Source of the DNA: Bacteroidales bacterium
GTDB taxonomy: Bacteria; Bacteroidota; Bacteroidia; Bacteroidales; UBA10428
Assembly (NCBI GenBank): GCA_016930375.1
Contig: JAFGGU010000071.1
Coordinates: 1-64,000 of the forward strand
Length of the DNA: 64,000 nt
Direction of reading: 5' to 3'
This document shows positions 8,042 through 17,329 of the stretch, in pieces; position 1 is the first letter of the stretch; every line of letters begins with the position of its first letter. Below the pieces are notes generated by a model. The model did not search any database. It saw only the letters and a program-made list of their open reading frames with translations, and was not told where the DNA came from. Position numbers and translations under genes: made by a program.

Positions 8042-9301
8042 ATGGATGGAATGGACAGGAAAATTGAGAACAAAGGAATACAGAAAAAACATGTATGGAT
8101 GGGTATCGGGGGGTTAATTCTCCTGTTGGTCATACTGCAAATGATCTTTGGAGACAAAAGCTCCAAGCTGAATGTGGAAAAAGACAAAATTACTATCGGA
8201 GAAATAATGGCCGGAAAGTACCAGGATTATATATCAGTGAACGGCACGGTTGAACCTATCAAAACGGTTTATCTGGATGCCGTGGAATCCGGCAGGGTCG
8301 AAGAGATCCTCATTGAGGAGGGAACCATGGTTAAAAAGGGTGATGTGATCCTTAAACTCAGCAATTACAATCTTCTGCTCCAGATCTCCGGCAATGAAGC
8401 CGATGTATCCCGGGCTGTGAATGACCTGAAGACCGCACGCATCAATCTGGAAAACCAGAACATCCAGACCCGGTCAAACATCCTGCAACTGCAATACCTT
8501 TTTAAGAAACTTGAACGGCAATACAATAACAACCTGAAACTCATTACACAGAACCTGATATCCAAAGAAGAATTTGAATATTCCAGGGAACAATACGAAG
8601 AGACAAGTATGCAGCTTGATCTTCAAAAGCAGAAATTTGCCCGGGATTCCATGTATACAAAAACCCGCATCCAATCTGACGAAGAATCGATCGGACGCAT
8701 GCAAATGAACCTGAATCTGACACGGAGGCGAATGGAAGATCTTGATATCAAGGCATCGGTTGATGGCGAGTTGGCTACGCTGAATCCCGAAGTTGGCGAG
8801 GTGATTAATTACGGGACGCGTGTAGGTACCATCAATATTCTTGATTCCTACAAAATGCGTGTAATGATTGATGAGCACTATATCACAAGAATATCAAGAG
8901 GTCTTCCCGGAGATTTTGATTTTGCGGGTAAGAAAAATTCACTCAGGATCATCAAGGTATATCCGGAGGTACAGAACGGAACATTTGCGGTGGATATGGA
9001 ATTCACAAGCGCGATCCCCGAGCAGATCAGGATTGGTCAGACGGCCCGCATACATCTTGAACTGGGTGAATCTGAAGATGCCCTGCTCCTGCCCAAAGGG
9101 GGATTCTACCAAAGCACAGGCGGCCAGTGGGTTTACGTTGTGGATCCTTCGGGAGACTATGCTGAAAAACGAAAAGTGAGGTTGGGCCGTCAGAATCCCA
9201 GGTATTATGAAATACTCGAGGGATTGGAACCCGGCGAGAAGGTAATCGTCTCGGACTATGAAAACTTTGGAAATGTTGACAAACTCATATTAAAAAAATA
9301 A
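8042..9301 (+). CDS. HlyD/MFP-family efflux periplasmic adaptor (ORF opens at 7988; start 8042 preferred)
   Basis: Single TM, biotinyl-lipoyl-like region, long coiled coil, GQTARIHLELGE; ATG at 7988 overlaps the sigma54 -12 element, so a downstream start is more likely. Confidence 0.85.
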   Translation: MDGMDRKIENKGIQKKHVWMGIGGLILLLVILQMIFGDKSSKLNVEKDKITIGEIMAGKYQDYISVNGTVEPIKTVYLDAVESGRVEEILIEEGTMVKKGDVILKLSNYNLLLQISGNEADVSRAVNDLKTARINLENQNIQTRSNILQLQYLFKKLERQYNNNLKLITQNLISKEEFEYSREQYEETSMQLDLQKQKFARDSMYTKTRIQSDEESIGRMQMNLNLTRRRMEDLDIKASVDGELATLNPEVGEVINYGTRVGTINILDSYKMRVMIDEHYITRISRGLPGDFDFAGKKNSLRIIKVYPEVQNGTFAVDMEFTSAIPEQIRIGQTARIHLELGESEDALLLPKGGFYQSTGGQWVYVVDPSGDYAEKRKVRLGRQNPRYYEILEGLEPGEKVIVSDYENFGNVDKLILKK

Positions 9302-9338
9302 AAACTAAGAATAATCTTCAATCCTAAAAACGCTCATT

Positions 9339-10022
9339 ATGATTAAAACAACTGATCTGGTAAAGGTATTTCGCACTGATGAAGTGGAAACCACTGCGCT
9401 CAACAAGGTTAATATTACCGTAGAAAAAGGTGAATTTGTTGCCATCATGGGGCCGTCAGGCTGTGGCAAATCAACCCTGCTGAATATCCTGGGATTGCTT
9501 GATACACCGTCGGGCGGACAGTACTTTTTTAATGGTGAGGAAGTGGCAAAATACAAGGAAAAACAACGGACCAATCTTCGCAAAGGGAATATCGGTTTCG
9601 TGTTTCAGAGTTTCAACCTCATCGATGAACTCACGGTATATGAAAACGTTGAATTGCCATTGCTTTACCTGAAAGTCACTCCATCAGAACGGAAGAAAAA
9701 AGTAGGTGAAGTGCTTGAACGCATGAAAATCACGCACCGCAAAAAACACTTCCCGCAACAGTTATCAGGTGGACAGCAGCAGCGCGTCGCCATTGCCAGG
9801 GCTGTTGTGACCCGGCCACAGCTCATCCTTGCCGATGAGCCCACCGGAAATCTCGATTCGGCCAACGGTGAAGAGGTCATGGCTTTACTCACTGAACTGA
9901 ATGTGGAAGGCACAACCATAGTGATGGTTACTCACTCGCCTTCAGATGCTGATAAAGCTCATCGTATCGTGCAATTATTCGACGGGCATATCGTCACTGA
10001 AAACATCCGGCAAATATTATAA
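9339..10022 (+). CDS. ABC transporter ATP-binding protein (LolD/MacB-type)
   Basis: GPSGCGKSTLLN, LSGGQQQRVAIARA, LADEPTGNLD. Confidence 0.95.
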   Translation: MIKTTDLVKVFRTDEVETTALNKVNITVEKGEFVAIMGPSGCGKSTLLNILGLLDTPSGGQYFFNGEEVAKYKEKQRTNLRKGNIGFVFQSFNLIDELTVYENVELPLLYLKVTPSERKKKVGEVLERMKITHRKKHFPQQLSGGQQQRVAIARAVVTRPQLILADEPTGNLDSANGEEVMALLTELNVEGTTIVMVTHSPSDADKAHRIVQLFDGHIVTENIRQIL

Positions 10023-10032
10023 AACATAAACC

Positions 10033-10329
10033 ATGAAAGAGATCTGCATACCCATACCTTACCTCAAAGAACAGGAAATTGCCAATGTAGAGGTATCCCT
10101 TGCCGGTAAAAAGATCAACTATAGTTTCAGGGTGGAATCATTCCCCTGGGAGCTGAAGGATGAATTCGCTTCACTCACCGATCCTTTGGAAAGATCGCTG
10201 GCCAGGATTTACAAATTAAAAAGCGCGATAGAGAATTATAATAAAGAATGGGAACTTATCCAGATCTTCAATCCCGATGAGCATGCTGATCATATCCATG
10301 TTTTATACCGTAAAAAACTGAAAACATAA
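10033..10329 (+). CDS. Hypothetical protein (98 aa, soluble)
   Basis: ORF in tight operonic position between the ATPase and tolC-like genes. Confidence 0.7.
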   Translation: MKEICIPIPYLKEQEIANVEVSLAGKKINYSFRVESFPWELKDEFASLTDPLERSLARIYKLKSAIENYNKEWELIQIFNPDEHADHIHVLYRKKLKT

Positions 10330-10360
10330 CAATTACGATAAATCTAAATATTATTCCCCT

Positions 10361-11704
10361 ATGAAAAAAGCAATTTTGTTTTTGTGCTCTCTGATGTTGT
10401 TAGGCTTCATACCCGCTAAAGCACAAAAAGTATGGTCCCTGCAGGAATGTATCAGCTATGCGCTCGAAAATAACCTGCAGGTGAAACGCCAGGAGTTAAA
10501 TGTTCAGTACAACAAGAATAACTATACGCAAAGTTATTTTAACACCTTGCCCAATTTAAACGGACAGGTGAACAAAGGATACAGTTCGGGAAAGGACTTT
10601 GACTACTTTAAAAGCGAATACGTAGACCAGAATTACTGGTCAACTAATCTTGGACTCAGCAGCAATGTGACCCTTTTCGGAGGATTCCAGGCCATTAACA
10701 ATATCATGATGGCAAAATATGATTTTCTGAAAAGCCAGTCTGATCTGGAAAAATCCAAAAACGATATTTCTCTTCAGCTAGCCCTTGCCTATCTCCAGGT
10801 TCTTTTTTCGAAGGAACTGGTGGATGTGGCCCAAAACAAACTCGAAGTGACCTCCATGCAGGCAGAACGTTCGAAGAAAATGCTGGATGTGGGAAATATC
10901 GCCCAGGGAGAATATCTGCAGATCAAGGCCCAGGAATCCAATGACAAAACCAGTCTGGTCAATGCGCTCAACAACCAGAAAATTGCCTACCTGGATCTTA
11001 CGCAGCTACTGGACCTGGATTCAACCGGTGGCTTTGATATAGTTGTACCCCAAAATATTGAGGTTGAATTGCTGTCAGCGTTGGAATCTGTTGAGAATAT
11101 TTATGCCAAAGCGCTTGAGACCATGCCGCAGATAAAAAGCGCAGAGTATGACCTGATGAGCACGAAGAAGCAGTTGTCCATGGCCTGGGGTCAGCTAAGT
11201 CCGTCCGTTGACCTTTCCGGGAGCATTTACAGTTTCTATTCCGAAGTGGCCGTGAACCCGGCTGATCCGACAGCAGAGTACCCGAACAAGGACCAGCTGA
11301 ATGATTTCTATGCAAAGCAGATCAGTATTGGACTGAACATACCCATTTTCAACCGGTTACAGGTTAAGAATTCGATCAGCAATGCCAAGCTCGGCCTGAA
11401 TGATTCAAAACTTCAGCTCGACCTGGCAAAGATGGCCCTTTACAAAGAAGTTCAGCAGGCCCATGCCGATGCCACTGCTGCCCGCGAAAAGTTTTATTCC
11501 AGCGTGGAAGCAGTGAAATACAACGAAGAAGCATTCAAGTATACCAGCCAGAAAATGGAGGTTGGATTGGTGAATTCAGTGGATTACAATATTGCCCAGA
11601 ACAATCTGATCTCAGCGGAATCCAGTATGCTTCAGGCCAAATATGAGTATATCTTCAAACTGAAAATCCTCGATCTATATATGGATAAACCCATTGTTTT
11701 ATAG
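10361..11704 (+). CDS. TolC-family outer membrane efflux protein
   Basis: Signal peptide; WSLQECISYALENNLQVKRQELNVQYNKNNY; two coiled-coil repeats typical of OEP. Confidence 0.95.
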   Translation: MKKAILFLCSLMLLGFIPAKAQKVWSLQECISYALENNLQVKRQELNVQYNKNNYTQSYFNTLPNLNGQVNKGYSSGKDFDYFKSEYVDQNYWSTNLGLSSNVTLFGGFQAINNIMMAKYDFLKSQSDLEKSKNDISLQLALAYLQVLFSKELVDVAQNKLEVTSMQAERSKKMLDVGNIAQGEYLQIKAQESNDKTSLVNALNNQKIAYLDLTQLLDLDSTGGFDIVVPQNIEVELLSALESVENIYAKALETMPQIKSAEYDLMSTKKQLSMAWGQLSPSVDLSGSIYSFYSEVAVNPADPTAEYPNKDQLNDFYAKQISIGLNIPIFNRLQVKNSISNAKLGLNDSKLQLDLAKMALYKEVQQAHADATAAREKFYSSVEAVKYNEEAFKYTSQKMEVGLVNSVDYNIAQNNLISAESSMLQAKYEYIFKLKILDLYMDKPIVL

Positions 11705-11726
11705 GGGGTTAGGTTGTAGTAGTTTT

Positions 11727-11757
11727 GCCCCGCCGGATGGCGGGGTTTTTTTGTTTT
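11727..11757 (+). terminator. Rho-independent terminator
   Basis: CCCCGCCGGATGGCGGGGTTTTTTTGTTTTT after the tolC-like gene. Confidence 0.9.
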
Positions 11758-11789
11758 TGTGATGTAAGTTTTATTAACGTTGCGGACAT

Positions 11790-11921
11790 TCCTACAATAA
11801 TTGAACCTCTACGAGGTCAGGGAATAACCAATAACTATAACATCCTTGGAGAGGATGAATTTTAGTAGCAGATTGAATATGTGGCATTCTCCCATCCTCG
11901 TAGAGGATGAATTATTGTAGA
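11790..11921. repeat. REP-like palindromic cluster (three related copies, outer two inverted)
   Basis: cctacaataattgaacctctacgaggtc ... catccttggagaggatgaattttagtag ... catcctcgtagaggatgaattattgtag. Confidence 0.7.
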
Positions 11922-11986
11922 TAAAATATATAGTCCTCTCCCCCTCATCTTTATCCTATATAATATTATTAAAATAATAGTAAAAA

Positions 11987-12002
11987 AACTATTTAAATAG
12001 TT
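11987..12002. promoter_or_regulatory. Perfect palindrome, candidate BlaI-type operator 1
   Basis: AACTATTTAAATAGTT. Confidence 0.55.
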
Positions 12003-12006
12003 GCAA

Positions 12007-12022
12007 TACTATATATATAGTA
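12007..12022. promoter_or_regulatory. Perfect palindrome, candidate BlaI-type operator 2
   Basis: TACTATATATATAGTA; centre 20 bp from operator 1; 38 bp before the blaI-like ATG. Confidence 0.6.
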
Positions 12023-12059
12023 GTATATTTACATCCGAAAACCAATTCATCCCAAAAAA

Positions 12060-12443
12060 ATGAAGAAGCTTACCCAGGCTGAAGAGGAGATCATGCAGAA
12101 ATTGTGGCAGCTTGAACGTGCCCTGGTAAAAGATGTTCAGAACCTTTTCGCTGATCCGAAACCCAATTACAATACCGTGGCTACCGTCCTTAAAGTTCTT
12201 GAGAAGAAGGGATTTGTATCTCATAAAACTTATGGGACCACCTATGAATACTATCCCCTGGTATTAAAAGACGAATACGCCAGGGTGCAGCTGGGTGATT
12301 TTGCCAGGTCGTATTTCAACGATTCATTTCCCAAACTGGCTGCCTGTTTCATTCAGGATAAAAACATGTCCGTTAAGGAAATGGATGATCTTCTTAAAAC
12401 CCTTGCGATTGAACTAAAAAAAGCCAAATCCAGCCATGAATAA
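12060..12443 (+). CDS. BlaI/MecI/CopY family transcriptional regulator
   Basis: MKKLTQAEEEIMQKLWQLERALVKDVQNLFADPKPNYNTVATVLKVLEKKGFVSHK winged helix. Confidence 0.95.
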   Translation: MKKLTQAEEEIMQKLWQLERALVKDVQNLFADPKPNYNTVATVLKVLEKKGFVSHKTYGTTYEYYPLVLKDEYARVQLGDFARSYFNDSFPKLAACFIQDKNMSVKEMDDLLKTLAIELKKAKSSHE

Positions 12444-14043
12444 TGTATTGATTTATGCCCTTAAGTCAGGAATCATCCTGGCAGTCTTTTATCTGATTTA
12501 CCAGGCTTTCTTCAGAAGAGACACTTTTTTCAGACTTCGAAGAAACCTGTTGCTGATCGGTTTGGGAATCTCATTCATTCTGCCCTTACTTCAATATCAT
12601 TTGCCATTCCGCGGATCACCAATTCTGATAACTCCCTATCCTGCTGATGCATTTGCAGTTTTAAATGATGCTGCAACACCGACAATCGAGGTATTAAATA
12701 ATCCTTCCGGTCAAAGTACCCGGCAGGCTTCTGCTTCTGTGCCACCGGACAAGATTTTATTGGCCATTTATTTACTGGGGGCGGTATTTTGTGCTGTCAG
12801 GCTCATTTTTCAGATCATTAAAACGCTTTTACTGGTCAGGAAATCTGATTGTTCCGTTCGGCATGGTATACGGATTGTGCGATTGAAGGAGGATCGCCTT
12901 CCTTTCACCATGTTCAACACAGTATTTTATAATCCGGCTACGATCAGGGAGAAGGATTTCGAAAAAATCTTCATTCATGAAAAGACGCACATCGAGCAAA
13001 AACATTTCATTGACCTGCTGCTGGTTGAGTTGTTTTTGATGGTCCAATGGTTCAATCCTTTCATGTGGTTGTATGCAAATGCCATCAAGGAAAATCATGA
13101 ATTTCTGGCAGATGACGCTGTCATCGCCAAATACTCCGATAAACCCTCCTATCAAATCTTGCTGGTTAACCAGGCTGTTGGAACCAATACGGTCTGTCTG
13201 GCCAATCACTTTTATTCTTCAATTAAAAACAGGATCATCATGATAACAAAATCCAAAACGCCACGTCATGCCCAACTTAAGGTGCTGATTATGCTTCCGG
13301 TAATTTGTCTTGTGCTTTTTGCGTGCGCTCAATCCTCCGAACATAGAACTTCCCAAAATGGCCAGGAGTTAAAAGGACAAAAGTATTATCAAATCACGGG
13401 AAAAGTGATGGACAAAGAAACCAGAAAACCCATTGCAGGGGCTGTTGTTCTGATTTCAGGAACTGATAATGGCTGTATTGCGAATGATAAGGGAGAATTT
13501 TCAATCGAAGTTCCGGATCTGAAGAATGAATTGGTATTTAGCTATATTAATCACTCTGAGGTTCTGATCTCTGTTAAAAATCAAAGGCCAAAGACCGTTT
13601 ATTTGGATTCTGAATTAAAAAGCAAGGTTAAAATGGAAATACCAAAAAGAAGTCAGGGATTAGGAAGAATAATGTGGAAAAATGATACCACATTTACTAT
13701 AAAACCTGCTCCCCGCTTGTCAGACGAACCCCTGTTAGTAATGGGTACAATTATTGATAAAAATAACAAACTTAGCCCGTCAAATTGCAGGGTATCCGTA
13801 AAGGGGAAAGATATAGAAACAGGAATCTTCCCGGATGGGCAATTCTTTATTGATGTTCCTGACTGGGATAATAAGTTGGTCGTGGCGGTTAACGGACAAA
13901 CCATTGAGTTGGACCTGAATTCTACTTGGGACAAAGAGTCCATAATGGATAAATTCATTGGTCATGATAAGTTTTTAATTATTGTGCTAAAGCCTATTGA
14001 GCTGGGAGATACCGGATACAGCGTAGTCAGATCGTCCTTATAG
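12436..14043 (+). CDS. M56 (BlaR1-type) membrane metallopeptidase with C-terminal carboxypeptidase-regulatory-like domain
   Basis: Multiple TMs, FIHEKTHIEQKHFIDLLLVELFLMVQWFNPFMW; then GKVMDKETRKPIAGAVVLISGTDNGCIANDKGEFSIEV. Confidence 0.9.
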   Translation: MNNVLIYALKSGIILAVFYLIYQAFFRRDTFFRLRRNLLLIGLGISFILPLLQYHLPFRGSPILITPYPADAFAVLNDAATPTIEVLNNPSGQSTRQASASVPPDKILLAIYLLGAVFCAVRLIFQIIKTLLLVRKSDCSVRHGIRIVRLKEDRLPFTMFNTVFYNPATIREKDFEKIFIHEKTHIEQKHFIDLLLVELFLMVQWFNPFMWLYANAIKENHEFLADDAVIAKYSDKPSYQILLVNQAVGTNTVCLANHFYSSIKNRIIMITKSKTPRHAQLKVLIMLPVICLVLFACAQSSEHRTSQNGQELKGQKYYQITGKVMDKETRKPIAGAVVLISGTDNGCIANDKGEFSIEVPDLKNELVFSYINHSEVLISVKNQRPKTVYLDSELKSKVKMEIPKRSQGLGRIMWKNDTTFTIKPAPRLSDEPLLVMGTIIDKNNKLSPSNCRVSVKGKDIETGIFPDGQFFIDVPDWDNKLVVAVNGQTIELDLNSTWDKESIMDKFIGHDKFLIIVLKPIELGDTGYSVVRSSL

Positions 14044-14110
14044 TCTATACCTCAGATTGGTTCATCATTAATTAAATCACTACATTTATTGAACCAAATC
14101 ATTATTGTTT

Positions 14111-15445
14111 ATGAGCTTGCTCTTTGGCCTCTCCCTGATCCTGGCCGGTATCATTCTCATCATTATCCTGACATCGTGGCTGAAGATCAATTCCTTTCTT
14201 TCCCTGTTCCTGGTTTCGCTGTTGCTGGCCATCATCGTACTTCCTTTCCCTGAAATTGTACCGGCCCTGAAAAAGGGTTTTGGCGATACCCTGGCTGCCA
14301 TTGGCCTGATCATCATTTTCGGCGCAGTGATCGGGGTGACACTCGATTATGCAGGAGCAACCAGGAGCATGGCCAATTACATACTTTCAAAAACAGGAGA
14401 CAAAAATGCATCCTCGGCCATGTCCATTGCGGGTTTCATTACCGGGCTGCCCATCTTTTGCGATTCGGGATTCATCGTATTAAGCGGCCTAAATCGGTCA
14501 TTGACAGCCCGAAGCAAATCCAACCCTGTATTTATGGCAACTGTGCTGGCCGGTTCGCTCTATTCAGTGCACTGCCTCATTCCTCCTCACCCGGGAGCCA
14601 CCGCGGCCGCCGGTATTGTCGGCGCCAATATCGGGAACCTGGTTCTTACCGGCATTGCCGTGGCAGTGCCTGTTGCCGCAGCCGGTTATTTCTGGGCCCG
14701 GTTCATGACAAAGCGATTTGCCGTAAAAACTGGCCAGGATACTGGTCCTGAATCCCAAGAATCAACCACATCACGTCTTCCCTCACCCGTGAAATCATTC
14801 CTACCCATCCTGGTCCCCTTGCTGCTGATTACCGGCAAGTCCCTGACCGGATTTCTTTTCCCAGGAAATGCCTCAACCTGTATCCACCTCATCGGCTTTA
14901 TCGGCGACCCTGTCATGGCGCTCTTACTGGGCATGCTCCTCTCTTTTTTGTTGTTGCCGGTCTTTGACCGAAAAACAATCAATCACATCCTGTCGGTCTC
15001 CATTGAAAAAGCGGGACCGATTCTGATCATCACTGCTGCAGGCGGAATTTTCGGAGCCATTATAAAAGCTACCGGGACCGGAGAGCAGGCAGGGGTCTTC
15101 CTGTCGCAAACCCGACTGGGATTGCTGATACCCTTTCTCTTGGCCTTCATCCTGAAGACGGCCCAGGGCTCGTCGACGGTTGCCATAATAACCGCCGCAT
15201 CCATCATGGCGCCCATGCTTGACAACATGGGATTTCCGGGGGAAACAGGTAAGATCCTGGTGATGCTTGCCATGGGATCCGGTTCTATGATGGTTTCCCA
15301 TGCCAATGATTCCTATTTCTGGGTAATTACCAACTTCTCGAAGATAGAAGCGGATGACACTTTAAAAGTATATTCCACGGCAACCGTGGTGATGGGAGTA
15401 ACGGGGTTTGCAGTAGTATTGGTGATTTCGTTGTTTATGATGTAG
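14111..15445 (+). CDS. GntP/gluconate:H+ symporter family permease
   Basis: Polytopic; GFITGLPIFCDSGFIVLSGL, HCLIPPHPGATAAAGIVGAN, AQGSSTVAIITAASI, GSMMVSHANDSYFWVI. Confidence 0.9.
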   Translation: MSLLFGLSLILAGIILIIILTSWLKINSFLSLFLVSLLLAIIVLPFPEIVPALKKGFGDTLAAIGLIIIFGAVIGVTLDYAGATRSMANYILSKTGDKNASSAMSIAGFITGLPIFCDSGFIVLSGLNRSLTARSKSNPVFMATVLAGSLYSVHCLIPPHPGATAAAGIVGANIGNLVLTGIAVAVPVAAAGYFWARFMTKRFAVKTGQDTGPESQESTTSRLPSPVKSFLPILVPLLLITGKSLTGFLFPGNASTCIHLIGFIGDPVMALLLGMLLSFLLLPVFDRKTINHILSVSIEKAGPILIITAAGGIFGAIIKATGTGEQAGVFLSQTRLGLLIPFLLAFILKTAQGSSTVAIITAASIMAPMLDNMGFPGETGKILVMLAMGSGSMMVSHANDSYFWVITNFSKIEADDTLKVYSTATVVMGVTGFAVVLVISLFMM

Positions 15446-16130
15446 TTCCGGCGGGAAAAGCCTTCCACAACTTATCCTCTTCCGGCAACGCTGCTGTTAT
15501 CACCTCCGCTTTCCTGGTTACCGGATGAATAAAACGGATCTCCCTGGCATGCAGGCTTATGCCTCCGTCAGGATTTGAACGCGGAAAACCGTATTTCAGG
15601 TCACCTTTGATCGGGCAGCCGATATGGGCTAGTTGTGCGCGTATCTGATGGTGCCGGCCAGTCTCAAGGTCTATCTCAAGCAGGAAGTAATTATCCGATC
15701 TGCCTATGATCCGGTAACTCAGCATGGCTTCCTTTGAGCCGGCTCTTGGACTTTCGTTGCAGTAGGTTTTGTTTTGCTTTGCATTTCGCACCAGGTGGTG
15801 TATCAGTCTGTCCGATTCCTTTGGCGGTGCATTCTTGACAATCGCCCAGTAGGTTTTTTTTATTTCACTTTCCCGGAACATTTTGGTCAGGCGTGTAAGC
15901 GCTTTGCTGGTGCGGGCAAATAATACGACTCCCGTAACGGGTCTGTCGAGCCGGTGGGCCACGCCCAGAAAAACCTCGCCAGGCTTTTTGTATTTCTCTT
16001 TCAGATATTGCTTTACCTTATCGTCAAGTGCCAGATCTCCGGTATCATCCTTCTGCACAAGATCATGATGGGTTTTGTTTAGAGCGAGGATGTGATTGTC
16101 TTCGTAAATGATTTGCAGTGTTGTGGCCAT
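15435..16130 (-). CDS. RluA-family pseudouridine synthase
   Basis: GVAHRLDRPVTGVVLFARTSKA, ETGRHHQIRAQLAHIGCPIKGD. Confidence 0.9.
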   Translation of the reverse strand: MATTLQIIYEDNHILALNKTHHDLVQKDDTGDLALDDKVKQYLKEKYKKPGEVFLGVAHRLDRPVTGVVLFARTSKALTRLTKMFRESEIKKTYWAIVKNAPPKESDRLIHHLVRNAKQNKTYCNESPRAGSKEAMLSYRIIGRSDNYFLLEIDLETGRHHQIRAQLAHIGCPIKGDLKYGFPRSNPDGGISLHAREIRFIHPVTRKAEVITAALPEEDKLWKAFPAGTTS

Positions 16131-16138
16131 ATATTCTT

Positions 16139-16189
16139 AGTGATGAGTGATGAGTGATGAGTGATGAGTGATGAGTGACGAGTAACGAG
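16139..16189. repeat. 7-bp tandem array (gatgagt)n
   Basis: Consecutive gatgagt units degrading to gacgagt aacgag, directly upstream of the rluA-like start. Confidence 0.9.
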
Positions 16190-16257
16190 CGGGGTTTGAG
16201 TGCAGAGACATGGGTAAGGCTCAGATCACACCCCAAACCCAAAACTACATGCCCACT

Positions 16258-16289
16258 GATCACTCATTACTCATCACTCTCTACTAATA
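16258..16289. repeat. 7-bp tandem array (actcatt/actcatc)n
   Basis: actcatt actcatc actctct actaata overlapping the panB stop codon. Confidence 0.7.
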
Positions 16290-17105
16290 CTGTTCCTTGT
16301 CATTCGGAAATTCCAGGTTCTTGATATCGGTAATATAGTTATTCACCGCGCTTGTTATTTCCTGGCTCAGGTTATGATAGCGTCGCAGAAACCTTGGAGA
16401 GAAATCCTGCGTGATACCCAGCATATCATGCAATACCAGCACCTGTCCGTCAACATACCTGCCGGCGCCAATACCGATGATGGGAATCTTCAATTCCTCT
16501 GCCACCTGGGCTCCCAGGCGCGCCGGGATCTTTTCAAGCACAATGGAAAAACATCCTGTCTGTTCGAGCAAATGGGCATCTTCCACCAGCTTTTTGGCCT
16601 CCTCGTCATCTCGCGCCCTTACTACAAAGGTGCCGAATTTATGAATGGATTGCGGTGTGAGTCCCAGATGACCCATCACCGGTATACCGGCAGACAGAAT
16701 GCGTATGATGGATTCCTGGATTTCCTTGCCGCCCTCCAGCTTGACTGCTCCTGCACCGGTTTCTTTCATAATGCGGATGGCAGAATTCAATGCCTCCTTT
16801 GAATTTCCCTGGTATGACCCAAAGGGCATATCCACAACAACCAAAGATCTCTCTACAGCACGAACCACAGAGGAGGCGTGGTAAATCATTTCATCCAGGG
16901 TAATGGGAATTGTAGTCTCATAGCCTGCCATCACATTGGAAGCTGAATCGCCAACGAGTATCAGATCAATGCCAGCCCGGTCAATGATTCTGGCCATGGA
17001 ATAATCATATGCCGTAAGCATGGCTATTTTTTCACCCCGTATTTTCATTTCCTGCAATACATGGGTAGTGATCCTTTTGGGTTTATCGGCTAAAGCAACT
17101 GACAT
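16284..17105 (-). CDS. panB: 3-methyl-2-oxobutanoate hydroxymethyltransferase (ORF extends to 17138)
   Basis: [75 protein letters not shown]. Confidence 0.95.
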   Translation of the reverse strand: MSVALADKPKRITTHVLQEMKIRGEKIAMLTAYDYSMARIIDRAGIDLILVGDSASNVMAGYETTIPITLDEMIYHASSVVRAVERSLVVVDMPFGSYQGNSKEALNSAIRIMKETGAGAVKLEGGKEIQESIIRILSAGIPVMGHLGLTPQSIHKFGTFVVRARDDEEAKKLVEDAHLLEQTGCFSIVLEKIPARLGAQVAEELKIPIIGIGAGRYVDGQVLVLHDMLGITQDFSPRFLRRYHNLSQEITSAVNNYITDIKNLEFPNDKEQY

Positions 17106-17180
17106 AGAAAAAAAATTAAGTAATGGTTCGGTGTACAAAGTTTAAAAATAAACCCGGATAAACCAATAAAACTATTACAA

Positions 17181-17244
17181 ACTGTCATATTTCCATGCGG
17201 TCATCCTGCAAAAACTGCCATTTTCCGTTTGCGAAAACTGTCGT
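17181..17244. promoter_or_regulatory. Three direct ACTGYCRT repeats upstream of dnaK
   Basis: actgtcat (17181), actgccat (17214), actgtcgt (17237); spacings 33 and 23 bp. Confidence 0.4.
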
Positions 17245-17262
17245 ATTGTCAGCATATCTGAA

Positions 17263-17277
17263 TGGCATAATCCTTGT
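17263..17277 (+). promoter_or_regulatory. Candidate sigma54-like promoter of dnaK
   Basis: TGGCAT AATCC TTGT, about 53 bp upstream of the dnaK ATG. Confidence 0.45.
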
Positions 17278-17329
17278 CATTCTATTGCAAACAAAGAAAT
17301 TGTATACTAACCAATAAAATAATTTTAGC

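Noticed and set aside
12060-14043. Beta-lactam resistance regulon (blaI-blaR1)
   Set aside because: No penicillin-binding sensor domain in the M56 protein and no adjacent beta-lactamase; the serine hydrolase at 22.5 kb is distant and a generic family member.
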